A stretch of 64,000 nucleotides of DNA from positions 3,906,001 through 3,970,000 of the forward strand of contig NZ_CP013854.1 of the NCBI RefSeq assembly GCF_001698125.1, given 5' to 3'. Both the position numbers and the translations under genes were made by a program. This DNA is from Pseudonocardia sp. HH130630-07. Lineage in GTDB: Bacteria > Actinomycetota > Actinomycetes > Mycobacteriales > Pseudonocardiaceae. Shown here one piece after another: positions 17,233 through 25,475 of the stretch. Below the pieces are notes generated by a model. It had not been told where the DNA came from. It saw nothing but the letters and a program-made list of their open reading frames with translations, and searched no databases. Every line of letters starts with the position of its first letter. Position 1 is the first letter of the stretch.

Positions 17233-17517
17233 TCAGCGGATCCGGCTGCGCCCGGTGACGTGATGGGCGAACGTGTCGTGCACCCGGCACGGCACCCGGG
17301 CACGCGGCCACCAGGAGCGTCGTCGGCAGGTCCGGCAGCACGCCCGGTCGTCCACCGGGTGCTCGGCGAGCACCGTCGCCGCGGCACCGAGCACCCGGAG
17401 CAGGTGTTCGGCGAGTACGCGGTCCCCGAACTCACCCTTCTCCACGGTGGCGGTCAGCGACCGTGTCATCGCCACGAACCTGAGGTGCTCGCGCTCCGGG
17501 GCGGACCCGTTCTGCAT
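17233..17517 (-). CDS. Small Cys/His-containing protein of the XRE-DUF5753 island
   Basis: 94 residues from an ATG with GAGGAG about nine bases upstream (a GTG 30 bases earlier is possible). The N-terminal half is helical and charged (AMTRSLTATVEKGEFGDRVLAEHLLRVLG); the C-terminal half has three cysteines and two histidines in DRACCRTCRRRSWWPRARV and PCRVHDTFAHHV. I recognise no named family. It is expressed toward the direct repeat, 154 bases after the end of the XRE gene, and has its own A+T-richer upstream region with the palindrome GAATGATTC. A role as a DNA-associated or regulatory partner of the XRE protein is only a guess. Confidence 0.6.
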   Translation of the reverse strand: MQNGSAPEREHLRFVAMTRSLTATVEKGEFGDRVLAEHLLRVLGAAATVLAEHPVDDRACCRTCRRRSWWPRARVPCRVHDTFAHHVTGRSRIR

Positions 17518-17654
17518 CGACGTCGCTCCTCTCGCTCCGATCGACACCTGATCTCCCGACGGTCACCGCCGGGAGCGGGTGCATTCGACGAGGGTAGGAA
17601 ACGCAGCCCTGGATAGTGAAGAATGATTCAGTGTTGTTCGGGAATCGATCCCGA

Positions 17655-17673
17655 GATTCTTTGGTGAAGAATC
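17655..17673 (-). terminator. Hairpin at the end of the XRE-DUF5753 gene
   Basis: GATTCTT (17655-17661) and AAGAATC (17667-17673) pair exactly around a five-base loop and overlap the stop codon. A second inverted repeat, TCGGGA-N5-TCCCGA, lies just beyond. They may end transcription or bind the regulator. Confidence 0.4.
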
Positions 17674-18553
17674 AGTCCTCGGTACGCGGGACCTCGGTGG
17701 CCACGTCCTCCGCGACGGCGAAGAGGATCTCCCGTGCCGCCCGGCCGTATCCGGCGAGAGCCGCGAACCTCCCGAAGAGCGCACCGTAGAGCTCGATCTC
17801 GCGGCTGTGGGTCAGGCAGAGCTCGGCGGAGAAGGTCTCGACGAGTACCCGGTCGTCGTCGCGCAGCCAGAACCCGTGCCACGGGCCGACGAGGTAGGGG
17901 GCCTGCGAGCCGATGACCCCGAGGCGCACGTTCGGCAGCGTCGAGAGCGTCATGAGGCGATCCAGCTGGGCGAGCATGACCTGTGGTGCGGCCAGCCGGA
18001 GTCGCAGTGCGGCTTCGGTGACGACGAAGTGGAACCGCTTCCCGGGGTCGTAGAGCAGCTCCTGCCTGGCCATCCGGGTGTGCACGGCGAGATCGACATC
18101 GTCGGTGGCGCCGTGCAGCGCCACCCCCTGCGCCAACCGGGCCCGCGCGTACCCGGCCGTCTGCAGCAGGCCGGGGACCACCGTCGCCTCGAAGACCCGG
18201 AAACGGCGTGTCCTCGCATCGAGGTCGGACAGCCCGGCCTGGTGCGGACGCAGGCCCGGCCGGAGCACACGCTGCCACTGCGCGTGGCGTGCGTCGAGGT
18301 CCTCGAGTGCCGCGAGCAGGTCACCGGTGTGCGACTCGCTGTCGGTGACCCGGGTCCATGCCCGGATGTCGGCCGCGCCGGGCGCCTGCCGTGCCGTCTC
18401 CAGTTTGGACACCTTCGACTGTGGCCAGGACAGCGACTCCGCGAGTTGCCGGCCGGTCAACCCGGCCTGCATGCGCAACTCGCGGAGCCGCCGTCCCAGC
18501 GCACGGCGTGCCTCGTGGAGTTCAGGCGTGCCCGCGCCGTTCCTCGGTGCCAA
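17672..18553 (-). CDS. XRE helix-turn-helix regulator with DUF5753 (Scr1 type)
   Basis: 293 residues. An N-terminal XRE helix-turn-helix (about 15-70; LGRRLRELRMQAGLTGRQLAESLSWPQSKVSKLE) is followed by the DUF5753 ligand-like domain (about 95-280) with FRVFEATVVPGLLQTAGYARA and RMARQELLY. These proteins are abundant and multicopy in Streptomyces and relatives, usually paired with DUF397 or related small proteins, and affect development; Scr1 of S. coelicolor is an example. The start is a TTG overlapping the end of the DUF6879 gene by 32 bases; no in-frame ATG or GTG lies before the helix-turn-helix. It is the third gene of a three-gene overlapping operon. Confidence 0.88.
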   Translation of the reverse strand: MAPRNGAGTPELHEARRALGRRLRELRMQAGLTGRQLAESLSWPQSKVSKLETARQAPGAADIRAWTRVTDSESHTGDLLAALEDLDARHAQWQRVLRPGLRPHQAGLSDLDARTRRFRVFEATVVPGLLQTAGYARARLAQGVALHGATDDVDLAVHTRMARQELLYDPGKRFHFVVTEAALRLRLAAPQVMLAQLDRLMTLSTLPNVRLGVIGSQAPYLVGPWHGFWLRDDDRVLVETFSAELCLTHSREIELYGALFGRFAALAGYGRAAREILFAVAEDVATEVPRTED

Positions 18554-19064
18554 ATTCGTCTCGCCTCACGGCGTGGTGCCAGGCGGCGTCACGCCAGTAG
18601 TTGTGCCGGACGATCTCGGCCGGGTCCTCGACCAGTTCCCCGCCGACGAACCGGTCGGCGTCGTCGAACCGCATGCACAGCAGGGCCGCCGAGTCGAACA
18701 GCCAGTAGTCGTGGTCGGGAAGGCCGGCCGCATCCGCGTCGGCCCGGGTCACGTACCGGATGTCCTCGCCCGCCGCGATGTTGTGGACGGCGAGGGTGTG
18801 GCTCCACCTGGGGTAGTCCGGCATGGGCAGGGCGACCGCCCGGACCCGGCGGAACCTCCGTCCCGCGGTGGTCGCGTCGCGGACCATGGCGAGCCACTCC
18901 TGCATCCAGGACAGCTCGTACGGTGCACCGGCCAGGAAGTTCTCGTAGGCCTCCCGTTCGTACCCCGGTGCGTAACGGGCCCGGACCTCCAGCCGGAACG
19001 CGGTGTGCCGGAACGAGGAGAACAGCTCCGCGAACTCGGGACCGGGCTCGACGAACCGGCTCAG
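18522..19064 (-). CDS. DUF6879 protein, probable CTG start
   Basis: 180 residues if translation starts at the CTG at 19062-19064. That CTG forms a CTGA overlap with the stop of the preceding small gene and has GGAGGG six bases upstream. The region it adds (FVEPGPEFAELFSSFRHTAF and RLEVRARYAPGYEREAYENF) contains the conserved N-terminus of DUF6879; the first ATG (18903-18905) would delete 53 residues, and no ATG, GTG or TTG exists between. The rest, with AAGEDIRYVTR, HDYWLFDSAALLCMRFDD and DPAEIVRHNYWRD, is typical. Function is unknown; the family travels with XRE-DUF5753 regulators and the FLGKDP-type small protein, as here. Confidence 0.75.
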   Translation of the reverse strand: MSRFVEPGPEFAELFSSFRHTAFRLEVRARYAPGYEREAYENFLAGAPYELSWMQEWLAMVRDATTAGRRFRRVRAVALPMPDYPRWSHTLAVHNIAAGEDIRYVTRADADAAGLPDHDYWLFDSAALLCMRFDDADRFVGGELVEDPAEIVRHNYWRDAAWHHAVRRDEFGTEERRGHA

Positions 19065-19291
19065 GGTGCTCCCTCCCCCGGGTGGCGGGTGTAGAGGCGT
19101 AAGACGTCCTCGGGGATCTCGACGATGGCCTCGCCCTCGGGGACGGGACCCACGTCGGCGAGGACCTCCGGGTCCGTCACGGCCCAGCCCTGGGCGATGT
19201 AGGTGCGGCGATCCGTACGGTCCGTGGCGAACAGGGTGGGCGAGTCTCCGACGTTGGACGCGGGATCCTTGCCGAGGAACTGTGCTCGCAT
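19061..19291 (-). CDS. Small FLGKDP-type protein, first gene of the XRE-DUF5753 operon
   Basis: 76 residues; ATG with AGGAG six bases upstream. Compact domain with FLGKDPASNVGDSPTLFATD, YIAQGWAVTDPEVL and EAIVEIPEDVLRLY, a pattern I recall from small proteins encoded beside DUF6879 genes in Streptomyces and Pseudonocardiales. No catalytic residues stand out. The stop overlaps the CTG start of DUF6879 by four bases. An inverted repeat operator candidate lies ten bases upstream of the start, which suggests the operon is autoregulated by its XRE product. Function unknown. Confidence 0.75.
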   Translation of the reverse strand: MRAQFLGKDPASNVGDSPTLFATDRTDRRTYIAQGWAVTDPEVLADVGPVPEGEAIVEIPEDVLRLYTRHPGEGAP

Positions 19292-19300
19292 CTCATCTCC

Positions 19301-19322
19301 TGGAATATTCGAGACTATTCCA
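19301..19322. promoter_or_regulatory. Candidate operator of the XRE-DUF5753 operon
   Basis: TGGAATA (19301-19307) and TATTCCA (19316-19322) are perfect inverted repeats with eight bases between, in a locally A+T-rich patch directly upstream of the first gene's ribosome binding site. The size and position fit a dimeric XRE regulator. Confidence 0.55.
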
Positions 19323-19369
19323 CTCCAGGGTGATGTAGGTCACCGTCCGCGTCAACGGGCGGACACGCC

Positions 19370-19418
19370 TCACGCCCCGGCGGGCACCGTGCGTCCGGCC
19401 TCGGCGAGCCGGGTCGCG
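19370..19418. repeat. Direct repeat copy B (3' end of aminotransferase)
   Basis: 47 of 49 bases match 17166-17214. This copy is the intact end of the aminotransferase gene, including its stop codon. See the island finding. Confidence 0.85.
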
Positions 19419-20560
19419 AGCGTCGCCGCGGTGGTCTCGTCGATCCGCCCCACGCTCAGGCGCAGCATCCGGCGGTCGTCGGGGAGGAACGCGGTGCCGG
19501 GAATGGTGAGCGTGTCGTGGGCCAGCACCAGCTCCCGGACGACGTCGAGCGTCGGCGTCCCCGCGAACGGGTGCCGCACCCAGGCGAAGAACGCCCCCAG
19601 GGCCACGATCTCGAAGCCTCCCGGCCGGTCCTGCAGGGCGGCGCCGAGCAGGTCCCGCCGCCGGGCGGTCTCCGCGACCCGCTCGGCCCGCCACGTCCCG
19701 GCCCCGGTCAGCCCGGCCAGCGCCGCCTCCTGCCCGACCCGGGGCGCGCAGATCGCGACGCAGTCCAGGAGCTTGAGCACCTGCCGGGTCAGCGCCGGAC
19801 CGGCGACGACCGATCCGACCCGGTACCCGGGCAGCGCCAGGTCCTTGGAGTAGGAGTGCAGGCTGACGACCGTCGAGCGCCACTGCGCGTCGTCGAACAG
19901 GGTGTGGGCCGGCTCGTGCGCGGCGTCGCGGAACGACCGGTAGGTCTCGTCGACGACCAGGGCGACGTCGTGCCGCCGGGCCAGCTCGGCGAACGCCCGG
20001 ATCTCCGCGGGCGGGATCGTGACCCCGCTCGGGTTGCCCGGCGTGACCAGCACGATCGCCCGCGTCCGGGGACCGATCAGCGCCTCGGCGTCGGCGGCCC
20101 GCGGGACGAGGTCCGCACCGGGCTCCAGGAGCACCGGCGCGACCCCGCGCATGGTCAGCCACATGTGGTGGTTGAAGTAGTAGGGCAGCGGCAGGATCAT
20201 CTCGTCGCCGGGCCCGGCGAGCGCGTCGGCGACCGTCGCGAACGCCTGGTTGCACCCGCTGGTGACGACGACGTCCTCCGGCGTCACGGTCCCGCCGTAG
20301 TCGGCCCCGATGTCGTCGGCGATCGCGCGGCGCAGGTCGGGCAGGCCGGGGACCGGTGCGTACCCGAGGACCCGGGGGTCGCGGGCGGTCGCCACGACCC
20401 GGTCGACGACCTCCGGCGCCGGCGGGTAGGCCGGTGCGGCCTGGGAGAGGTCGAGGAACGGGTGCCCGGCGTCGCGGGCCGGGTCGCGTTCACCGGCGAG
20501 GGCGAGCGCCGCGCCGATGGGGGAGTCGCTCCCCGCCGCCGTCGTGGGGTCGAGTCGCAC
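19370..20560 (-). CDS. PLP-dependent aminotransferase, class I/II
   Basis: 396 residues from a GTG at 20558-20560. Fold type I: DLSQAAPAYPPAP N-terminal arm, GYAPVPGLPDLRRAIADDIG, the cofactor loop TSGCNQAFATVADAL, LVTPGNPSGVTIPP, VVDETYRSF with the PLP-pyridine Asp, and the Schiff-base lysine in SLHSYSKDLALPGYRVGS; the substrate-carboxylate Arg is in RMLRLSVGR. Members act on aspartate, aromatic or branched amino acids; specificity is not readable. It is downstream of the broken gamma-glutamyltransferase gene on the same strand (65 bases), so the two may have formed an operon. Its last 49 bases are duplicated 2.2 kb away. Confidence 0.88.
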   Translation of the reverse strand: MRLDPTTAAGSDSPIGAALALAGERDPARDAGHPFLDLSQAAPAYPPAPEVVDRVVATARDPRVLGYAPVPGLPDLRRAIADDIGADYGGTVTPEDVVVTSGCNQAFATVADALAGPGDEMILPLPYYFNHHMWLTMRGVAPVLLEPGADLVPRAADAEALIGPRTRAIVLVTPGNPSGVTIPPAEIRAFAELARRHDVALVVDETYRSFRDAAHEPAHTLFDDAQWRSTVVSLHSYSKDLALPGYRVGSVVAGPALTRQVLKLLDCVAICAPRVGQEAALAGLTGAGTWRAERVAETARRRDLLGAALQDRPGGFEIVALGAFFAWVRHPFAGTPTLDVVRELVLAHDTLTIPGTAFLPDDRRMLRLSVGRIDETTAATLATRLAEAGRTVPAGA

Positions 20561-20625
20561 CGCTGCGCGCCGTCCTTCCGGTGCCGGGATCGGGCCGGGC
20601 GCCAGTCTAGAGGGGGAGCGCGGGA

Positions 20626-22456
20626 TCAGCGGCCGGTCGCGTACCCCTGGGCGCCACGGGGATTGGCGGCCGCCTCGAGGCGGCCGGTCGCGGGGTCGCG
20701 GGTGACGGTGGACAGCCGGCCGAGCGTCCAGCCGTCCGACACCGACACCCGGTGGCCGCGCCGGACGAGCTCGTCGATCACCTCGGCGCCGAGCCTGCGT
20801 TCGACGACCGCACCGCCGGGCGTCCAGATCCGCGGCCAGAAGCTGCTCACCGCGGCCGTCGTGTGGAACGCGGGCGCGTCGATCGCCTCCTGCGGCCGGT
20901 ACCCGCCGACGATCGTGCGCAGCAGGTAGAGCAGCTGCCACTGGTCCTGCTGGTCGCCGCCGGGTGTGCCGAGCGCGGCGACCGGCTCGCCGCCGTCGAC
21001 GAGCACGGTTGGGCTGAGCGTGGCGCCCGGCCCGCAGCCCGGACGGGCTGTCCGCGTCCAGCCAGGTCATCTGCAGCCGGGTGCCGAGGCAGAAGCCCAG
21101 CCCGGGCACGGCCGGCGAGGACTGCAGCCAGCCGCCGGACGGCGTCGCGGACACGAGGTTGCCCCAGCGGTCGACGACGTCGACGTGGCAGGTGTCGCCG
21201 CGGGTCACCCCGGTCCGGGCGACGGTGGGCTCCCCGGCCCCGGCGATCCGCGGCCGGTCGTCGCTCTCCCGCAGCGGCGGCAGGTGCCCCACCAGGCCGG
21301 GCGGGCTGCCGGGCCGGTACTCCAGCGACGCGGTGCCGGTGATCGCGGCGGCCCGCTCCCGCGCGTAGGACGGCGAGAGCAGCGCCGCCAGCCGGTCCGG
21401 CCCGGGATCCTCGGGGTTCTCGCCGTAGAAGCAGTCCCGGTCGGCCAGCGCGAGCTTCAGGGCCTCCAGCACGGTGTGCGCGCCGAGCGCGGTCGACGGG
21501 TCCAGCCGGGATCCGTCGGACCCGTGCGCACGGTCCACGGCGTCGAGGATGGCGAGGGTCTGCAGCAGCACCGGGCCCTGGGACCAGAGCCCGGGCTTCT
21601 GCACGGTCACCCCGCGGAACGCCAGCTCGGCCGGGGTCTCGTACTCCGGGCGGAAGGCGGCCATGTCGGCGACGGTGAGCACGCCGGCGTGGTCACCGCC
21701 GGTCGCGTGCCGGTGCGGCCGGGCGGCGGACCGGGCCAGCTCCTCGGCGACGAACCCGGAGCCCCAGGCCCGCACCGCGGCCCCGATGCGCTCCTCCCGG
21801 GTGCCGCCGCCGTCCCGGGCCGTCTCGGCGAGGCGGTGCAGCGTCCGGGCGTAGGCGGGGTTCGTGACCGCGTCGCCCGGTTCCGGCACCCGCCCGCCGG
21901 GCAGCCACTGCTCGGCCGAGGCCGGCCAATGCTCGGTGAAGTGGCCGGTGACCGCAGCGAGGACGGCGCACAGCTGCGGGCTCGCCGGGACCCCGTGCCC
22001 GGCGTAGTGGATCGCCGGCTCCAGCACGTCGGCGAGCTCCCAGGTCCCGTGTGCGGCGAGCACGTCCAGCCAGGACAGCACCGCGCCCGGGACGGCCGCG
22101 GCGAGCGCACCGGAGCCCGGGACCTCGGAGAGTCCCTCCCGGCGGAAGTGCTCCGGGGTGGCCCCGGCGGGCGCGGCGCCCTGGCCGTTGAGCACCCGGG
22201 TCGGCGCACCCGCCGGGGCGAGGATCGCGACGAGGTCCCCGCCGGGCCCGTTGAGGTGCGGTTCGGCCAGGTGCAGGACGAACGCGGCGGCGACGGCGGC
22301 GTCGAACGCGTTCCCGCCCCGTTCCAGCACCGACTGCGCGGTGCCGCTGGCCAGCCAGTGCGTCGACGCCGCCATGCCGAACGACCCGGACAGCGTCGGA
22401 CGTGTGGTGTCGGCCGGTGGCGGGGTGAACCCGGGTGCGGGCGTCGTCGGAGGCAC
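20626..22456 (-). pseudogene. Gamma-glutamyltransferase / acylase, frameshifted
   Basis: Two frames together encode a complete Ntn-hydrolase. Frame 1 from a GTG at 22456 covers the large subunit (GMAASTHWLASGTAQSVL, ERGGNAFDAAVAAAFVLHLA, NGPGGD) and the start of the small subunit, with the autocatalytic nucleophile Thr in GDTCHVDVVDRWGNLVSATP. Near 21025 the frame is lost after TWLDADSPSGLRAG; the neighbouring frame resumes with TLSPTVLVDGGEPVAALGTPG and runs to a stop at 20626. Compared with the family, about four residues (RPRT) are missing at the break, which suggests a deletion of about 11 bases in a G/C run. A sequencing or assembly error is the main alternative. If genuine, the protein lacks its C-terminal 130 residues and should be inactive. 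Confidence 0.75.
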
Positions 22457-22462
22457 GCCCGG

Positions 22463-22491
22463 AGTATGCAAGGACGACTGATTGGATGCAA
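22463..22491 (-). promoter_or_regulatory. Promoter of the gamma-glutamyltransferase gene, leaderless
   Basis: On the minus strand TTGCAT (22486-22491) and CATACT (22463-22468) are spaced by exactly 17 bases, and the GTG start follows six bases later. No ribosome binding site is present, so the transcript probably begins at the start codon. Confidence 0.55.
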
Positions 22492-23418
22492 TTATCGGCG
22501 GCCGGTGGCGGCACGGGTCAGCCACCAGGTGAAGTCCGGCACGAGGCTCCAGGACGGCGGCGTCCGGTCCAGCCCGGTCGCCCAGGCCGCGATCCCGGTG
22601 GCGTCGACCGACCATCCGGCCCGGCCGAGCCACTGCTCCGGGGGCAGTTGCGGCCCGGCGGCCAGGAAGCCGCGGATCAGCGAGGTCACCGCCGGACCGG
22701 AGTCGATGCCGGCGATGACGGCCGCCAGGTCGCCCTGCGGGTACTCGGTGGCGAGCTCGCTCCCGGCGGCACTGAGCCGCCCCACGGTGTCGAGCAGCGC
22801 CGCGCACGCCTCGCCCGGCAGGTAGAGGAGCAGCCCCTCGGCCAGCCACGCGGTCGGTGCGGCCGGGTCGAAACCGGCGCCGAGGAGCGCCTCCGGCCAG
22901 CCGTCGTCGGCGAGATCGGCGACGACCGGACGGGCCGGGGTCGTCGGGGTGAGCCCGCCGGCCGCGACGAGGTCGCAGCGGTAGCCGGTGACGTCGGCGG
23001 TGTCGATCTCGAACAGGGTGGCCCCGGGCAGGGCGAGCCGGTAGGCCCGTCCGTCGACCCCGGCGCCGAGCACGACGACCTGCCGGACGCCCGCGCCGAC
23101 GGCACCGGCGAGGTAGTCGTCGAAGTAGCGGGTCCGCATCGCGACGTAGCCGGCCAGGGCCCGGCCGAGCGGTGACGGCGCGCCGTCGTCGTCGCGCCAG
23201 AGCCGCAGCGCGTCCCCGTCGATGCCCGCGGCCACCAGTTCGGCGAGCGGGTCCCGGCCGAACAGCGAGTCCGGCCGGGCCGACTCCTCGGCGCGCAGCG
23301 CGGCGATGAACAGCGCGGTCGCCCCGACGCCCGCGGGCACCGGGACGGTGCGGGACGCCGGTGGCACCGTCCCGGGGTGGGAGGTCGGCACGGTCGCGGG
23401 ATCCCGGTGCTCGGTCAT
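22492..23418 (-). CDS. SAM-dependent methyltransferase, TIGR00027/PPM1 (LCMT-like) family
   Basis: 308 residues from the ATG at 23416-23418; another ATG four codons upstream is in frame. Family markers: LFIAALRAEESARPDSLFGRD near the N-terminus, RTRYFDDYL, the SAM motif VVVLGAGVDGRAYRL (about 112-126), the acidic strand end TLFEIDTADV, and WLAEGLLLYLP. This family is abundant in mycobacteria and related genera, often methylating polyketide or lipid hydroxyls; the substrate here is unknown. It has no ribosome binding site, and both possible start codons lie within a perfect 7-2-7 palindrome that may control it. Confidence 0.87.
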   Translation of the reverse strand: MTEHRDPATVPTSHPGTVPPASRTVPVPAGVGATALFIAALRAEESARPDSLFGRDPLAELVAAGIDGDALRLWRDDDGAPSPLGRALAGYVAMRTRYFDDYLAGAVGAGVRQVVVLGAGVDGRAYRLALPGATLFEIDTADVTGYRCDLVAAGGLTPTTPARPVVADLADDGWPEALLGAGFDPAAPTAWLAEGLLLYLPGEACAALLDTVGRLSAAGSELATEYPQGDLAAVIAGIDSGPAVTSLIRGFLAAGPQLPPEQWLGRAGWSVDATGIAAWATGLDRTPPSWSLVPDFTWWLTRAATGRR

Positions 23419-23431
23419 GATCTCGATCATG
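23416..23431. promoter_or_regulatory. Palindrome CATGATC-N2-GATCATG over the methyltransferase start
   Basis: Perfect inverted repeat of seven bases per arm with two bases between. It spans both candidate start codons. The same element overlaps the start of the cupin gene at 52672-52687. Confidence 0.5.
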
Positions 23432-23559
23432 ACATCGGGGTGGGCCGCCCGCCGCCCCCTCGCCGGGCCGCCCACGGATCGCGACAGGGGCTCGCTACAG
23501 GGACTCGTGGCCGGTAGGGTCGGCGGCTCGCCGGAGCCCGGTGCGGACGGAGGTGCGCG

Positions 23560-24162
23560 ATGCCGACCGGAGAGCCGGGATCCGCCGTGGCGCCGCGGAC
23601 GCTGCCGGACACGGTGCCCGCCCCGGCGTGGGTGTGGCTGGTCCGGCTGCTGCTGGTGGGCGCGGTCGCACTGGTCGTGCTCCGGTCCCCGTGGCTGTTC
23701 GGTGGCCCGGTGCCGGCCTGGGCCGGTGTCCTGCCCCACCTGTCCGTGGCGGCGGGGCTGGTGGGGGTCGTGCCGACGGCGGCGGCCGGGTGGGTGACCG
23801 CCGCCCGTCCGTACCCGCACGCCCGCACGATGCTGCTGCTCACCCGCGAGCTGGACGTGCGCGACCGCCGGGCGGTGGCGGCCGCCCTGCGCCGCGGGCG
23901 TCCGGTGCCGGCCGGGCACCGGGCCTACGCCCGGGCGTGGGTCGCCCGGCAGCGCCGCGGCCTGATGCTGTCGTCGGTACCGCTGGCGCTGGTGTGGACA
24001 CTGGTGACCGATCTCCTCGGCCGCGCCGAGCCGCCGGAGATCCTCTGGTTCCAGGCGCCCGCCGTGGTCGCGTTCACCCTGGTCGCGCTGGGCAGCCTGG
24101 CCGTGCAGTACCGCCGGGAGCGCACGGTCCGGGCGTTCGGGGCCACCGTCCGGAACGGGTAG
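23560..24162 (+). CDS. Small integral membrane protein, uncharacterised
   Basis: 200 residues; ATG with GGACGGAGG upstream. Four hydrophobic segments are visible: about 25-42 (WLVRLLLVGAVALVVL), 58-78, 135-150 (LMLSSVPLALVWTLVTDLL) and 163-182. The central cytoplasmic part (about 85-130) is very basic, with RELDVRDRRAVAAALRRGRP. No family recognised. It precedes the kinase-fold gene by 104 bases on the same strand; a shared role with the kinase-flippase pair is possible but not shown. Confidence 0.7.
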   Translation: MPTGEPGSAVAPRTLPDTVPAPAWVWLVRLLLVGAVALVVLRSPWLFGGPVPAWAGVLPHLSVAAGLVGVVPTAAAGWVTAARPYPHARTMLLLTRELDVRDRRAVAAALRRGRPVPAGHRAYARAWVARQRRGLMLSSVPLALVWTLVTDLLGRAEPPEILWFQAPAVVAFTLVALGSLAVQYRRERTVRAFGATVRNG

Positions 24163-24266
24163 CGCCGCGTCCGGGTGACCCGGGCGCCACGTCGAGGACC
24201 ATCCAGGTTAATCCTGCGTTCAACCGCCTTCTATGCTGCTCCGTACGACGTAGGGAGCCAGCAGGC

Positions 24267-25475
24267 ATGAGCTTCGACGAGACCGCCCCCGCACCGATCG
24301 ACCGTGACGTGCAGTCCGGGGTGCTGCCCGCCAGCTGGCGCGGCCTGTCGGTGTTCGCCGTCCGCAGCGCCGCGGCGCCGCTGCTCGACCAGGCGATCGC
24401 CGGGGTCGCCCGTGGGCTCGAGGTGCTCGAGGTCGTCGTCCTCGACACCGCCCAGCGGGCCCGGGCCGCGGCGGTGCTCCCGCCGGCCGCGCTGGAGGGC
24501 GTCCCGGCGGGCGAGCCGTACGCGTTCGTCATCGCCGTCGACGTCTTCGCGGCCGACCCGGCCATCGGGGCCCGGCCGACCGAGCGCCGGGTCGCCGACG
24601 TCCTCGACTACACCTGGCGCCGGGTCCTGCGCACCGTCCCGGTGAACGAGTGGTTCACCGCGGTGCAGGTCTCCCGCGGACCGGACCAGGCGTGGGAGTT
24701 CCTCGCCGCCCTGGCCGACGAGGACCTGGCCGAGCGTCTGCGCCTGCGTCTCGCCGCGCTCGGCAGCACCTGCGCGATGCCGTTCCCGGTGGTCTCGGTC
24801 CTCGGCGGGACCTCGCCCGGGTTCCGGGCCCAGGTCGCGCTCGTCGACCATCCCGAGCACGGGCGGACGGTCTGCAAGATCTTCCGGCCGGGCGCGGTCG
24901 CGGCGTTCGAGCGCGAGCTGCGCGCCCGCCGCGACCTGGGTGACCTGCCCGAGGTCCCGAAGCTGCTCGACCACGGCCCGAACTGGATGCTCGCCCCGTT
25001 CTACGGCGACACCGGGCAGCACGTCGTCCGGCAGCTGCCGGACGAGCTGGCCCAGCTGGACCCGGACGTCGTGCGGACGTTGCTGCGGTTCTGCCGGGAC
25101 CTGCACGACCGCGGCCGCTTCGTGATGGACCTCTCCCCGCACAACCTCACCTGGGACCCGCACGCCGGGTTGAAGGTGCTGGACCTGGAGTTCGTGCTCG
25201 ACTACCCGGTGCAGCCCTCCTGGGAGGACTGCTGGAGCCTGCGCGGGGTGCCGGCGTCCTACCGGGCCGCCTCCGACGGGCTGCCGGACCTGCTGTTCAC
25301 CCGCGGCGTCGGCAACTCGGTGTTCCACCCGGCGGTCTCCGGTCTGACCCGCCGCCGGCTGCTCGGTGACACCGACCGCTGGGAGGAGGTCCGGCGCACC
25401 GTCACCCAGCTCGTGTGGTTCTCCGCGCTCGGTACGGTGGGCCGCTTGCATCCCGCACTGAGAGGGCGTCCGTGA
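24267..25475 (+). CDS. Protein-kinase-fold phosphotransferase coupled to a flippase
   Basis: 402 residues; ATG preceded by TAGGGAG and AGCAGG. The first 180 residues form an alpha/beta domain of unknown type. From about 195 the chain looks like a kinase/aminoglycoside-phosphotransferase fold: Lys in TVCKIF after a hydrophobic strand, Glu in AAFERELRARRDLGDL, hinge-like WMLAPFYGD, catalytic loop DLSPHNLTWDP with Asp and Asn, and metal-binding DLEF (KVLDLEFVLDY). All catalytic residues seem present, so it is probably active on a sugar, lipid or protein. The stop overlaps the GTG of the flippase (GTGA). In mycobacteria the lipid II flippase MviN carries a pseudokinase domain; the present pairing is a two-gene arrangement with an intact kinase core. 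Confidence 0.78.
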   Translation: MSFDETAPAPIDRDVQSGVLPASWRGLSVFAVRSAAAPLLDQAIAGVARGLEVLEVVVLDTAQRARAAAVLPPAALEGVPAGEPYAFVIAVDVFAADPAIGARPTERRVADVLDYTWRRVLRTVPVNEWFTAVQVSRGPDQAWEFLAALADEDLAERLRLRLAALGSTCAMPFPVVSVLGGTSPGFRAQVALVDHPEHGRTVCKIFRPGAVAAFERELRARRDLGDLPEVPKLLDHGPNWMLAPFYGDTGQHVVRQLPDELAQLDPDVVRTLLRFCRDLHDRGRFVMDLSPHNLTWDPHAGLKVLDLEFVLDYPVQPSWEDCWSLRGVPASYRAASDGLPDLLFTRGVGNSVFHPAVSGLTRRRLLGDTDRWEEVRRTVTQLVWFSALGTVGRLHPALRGRP

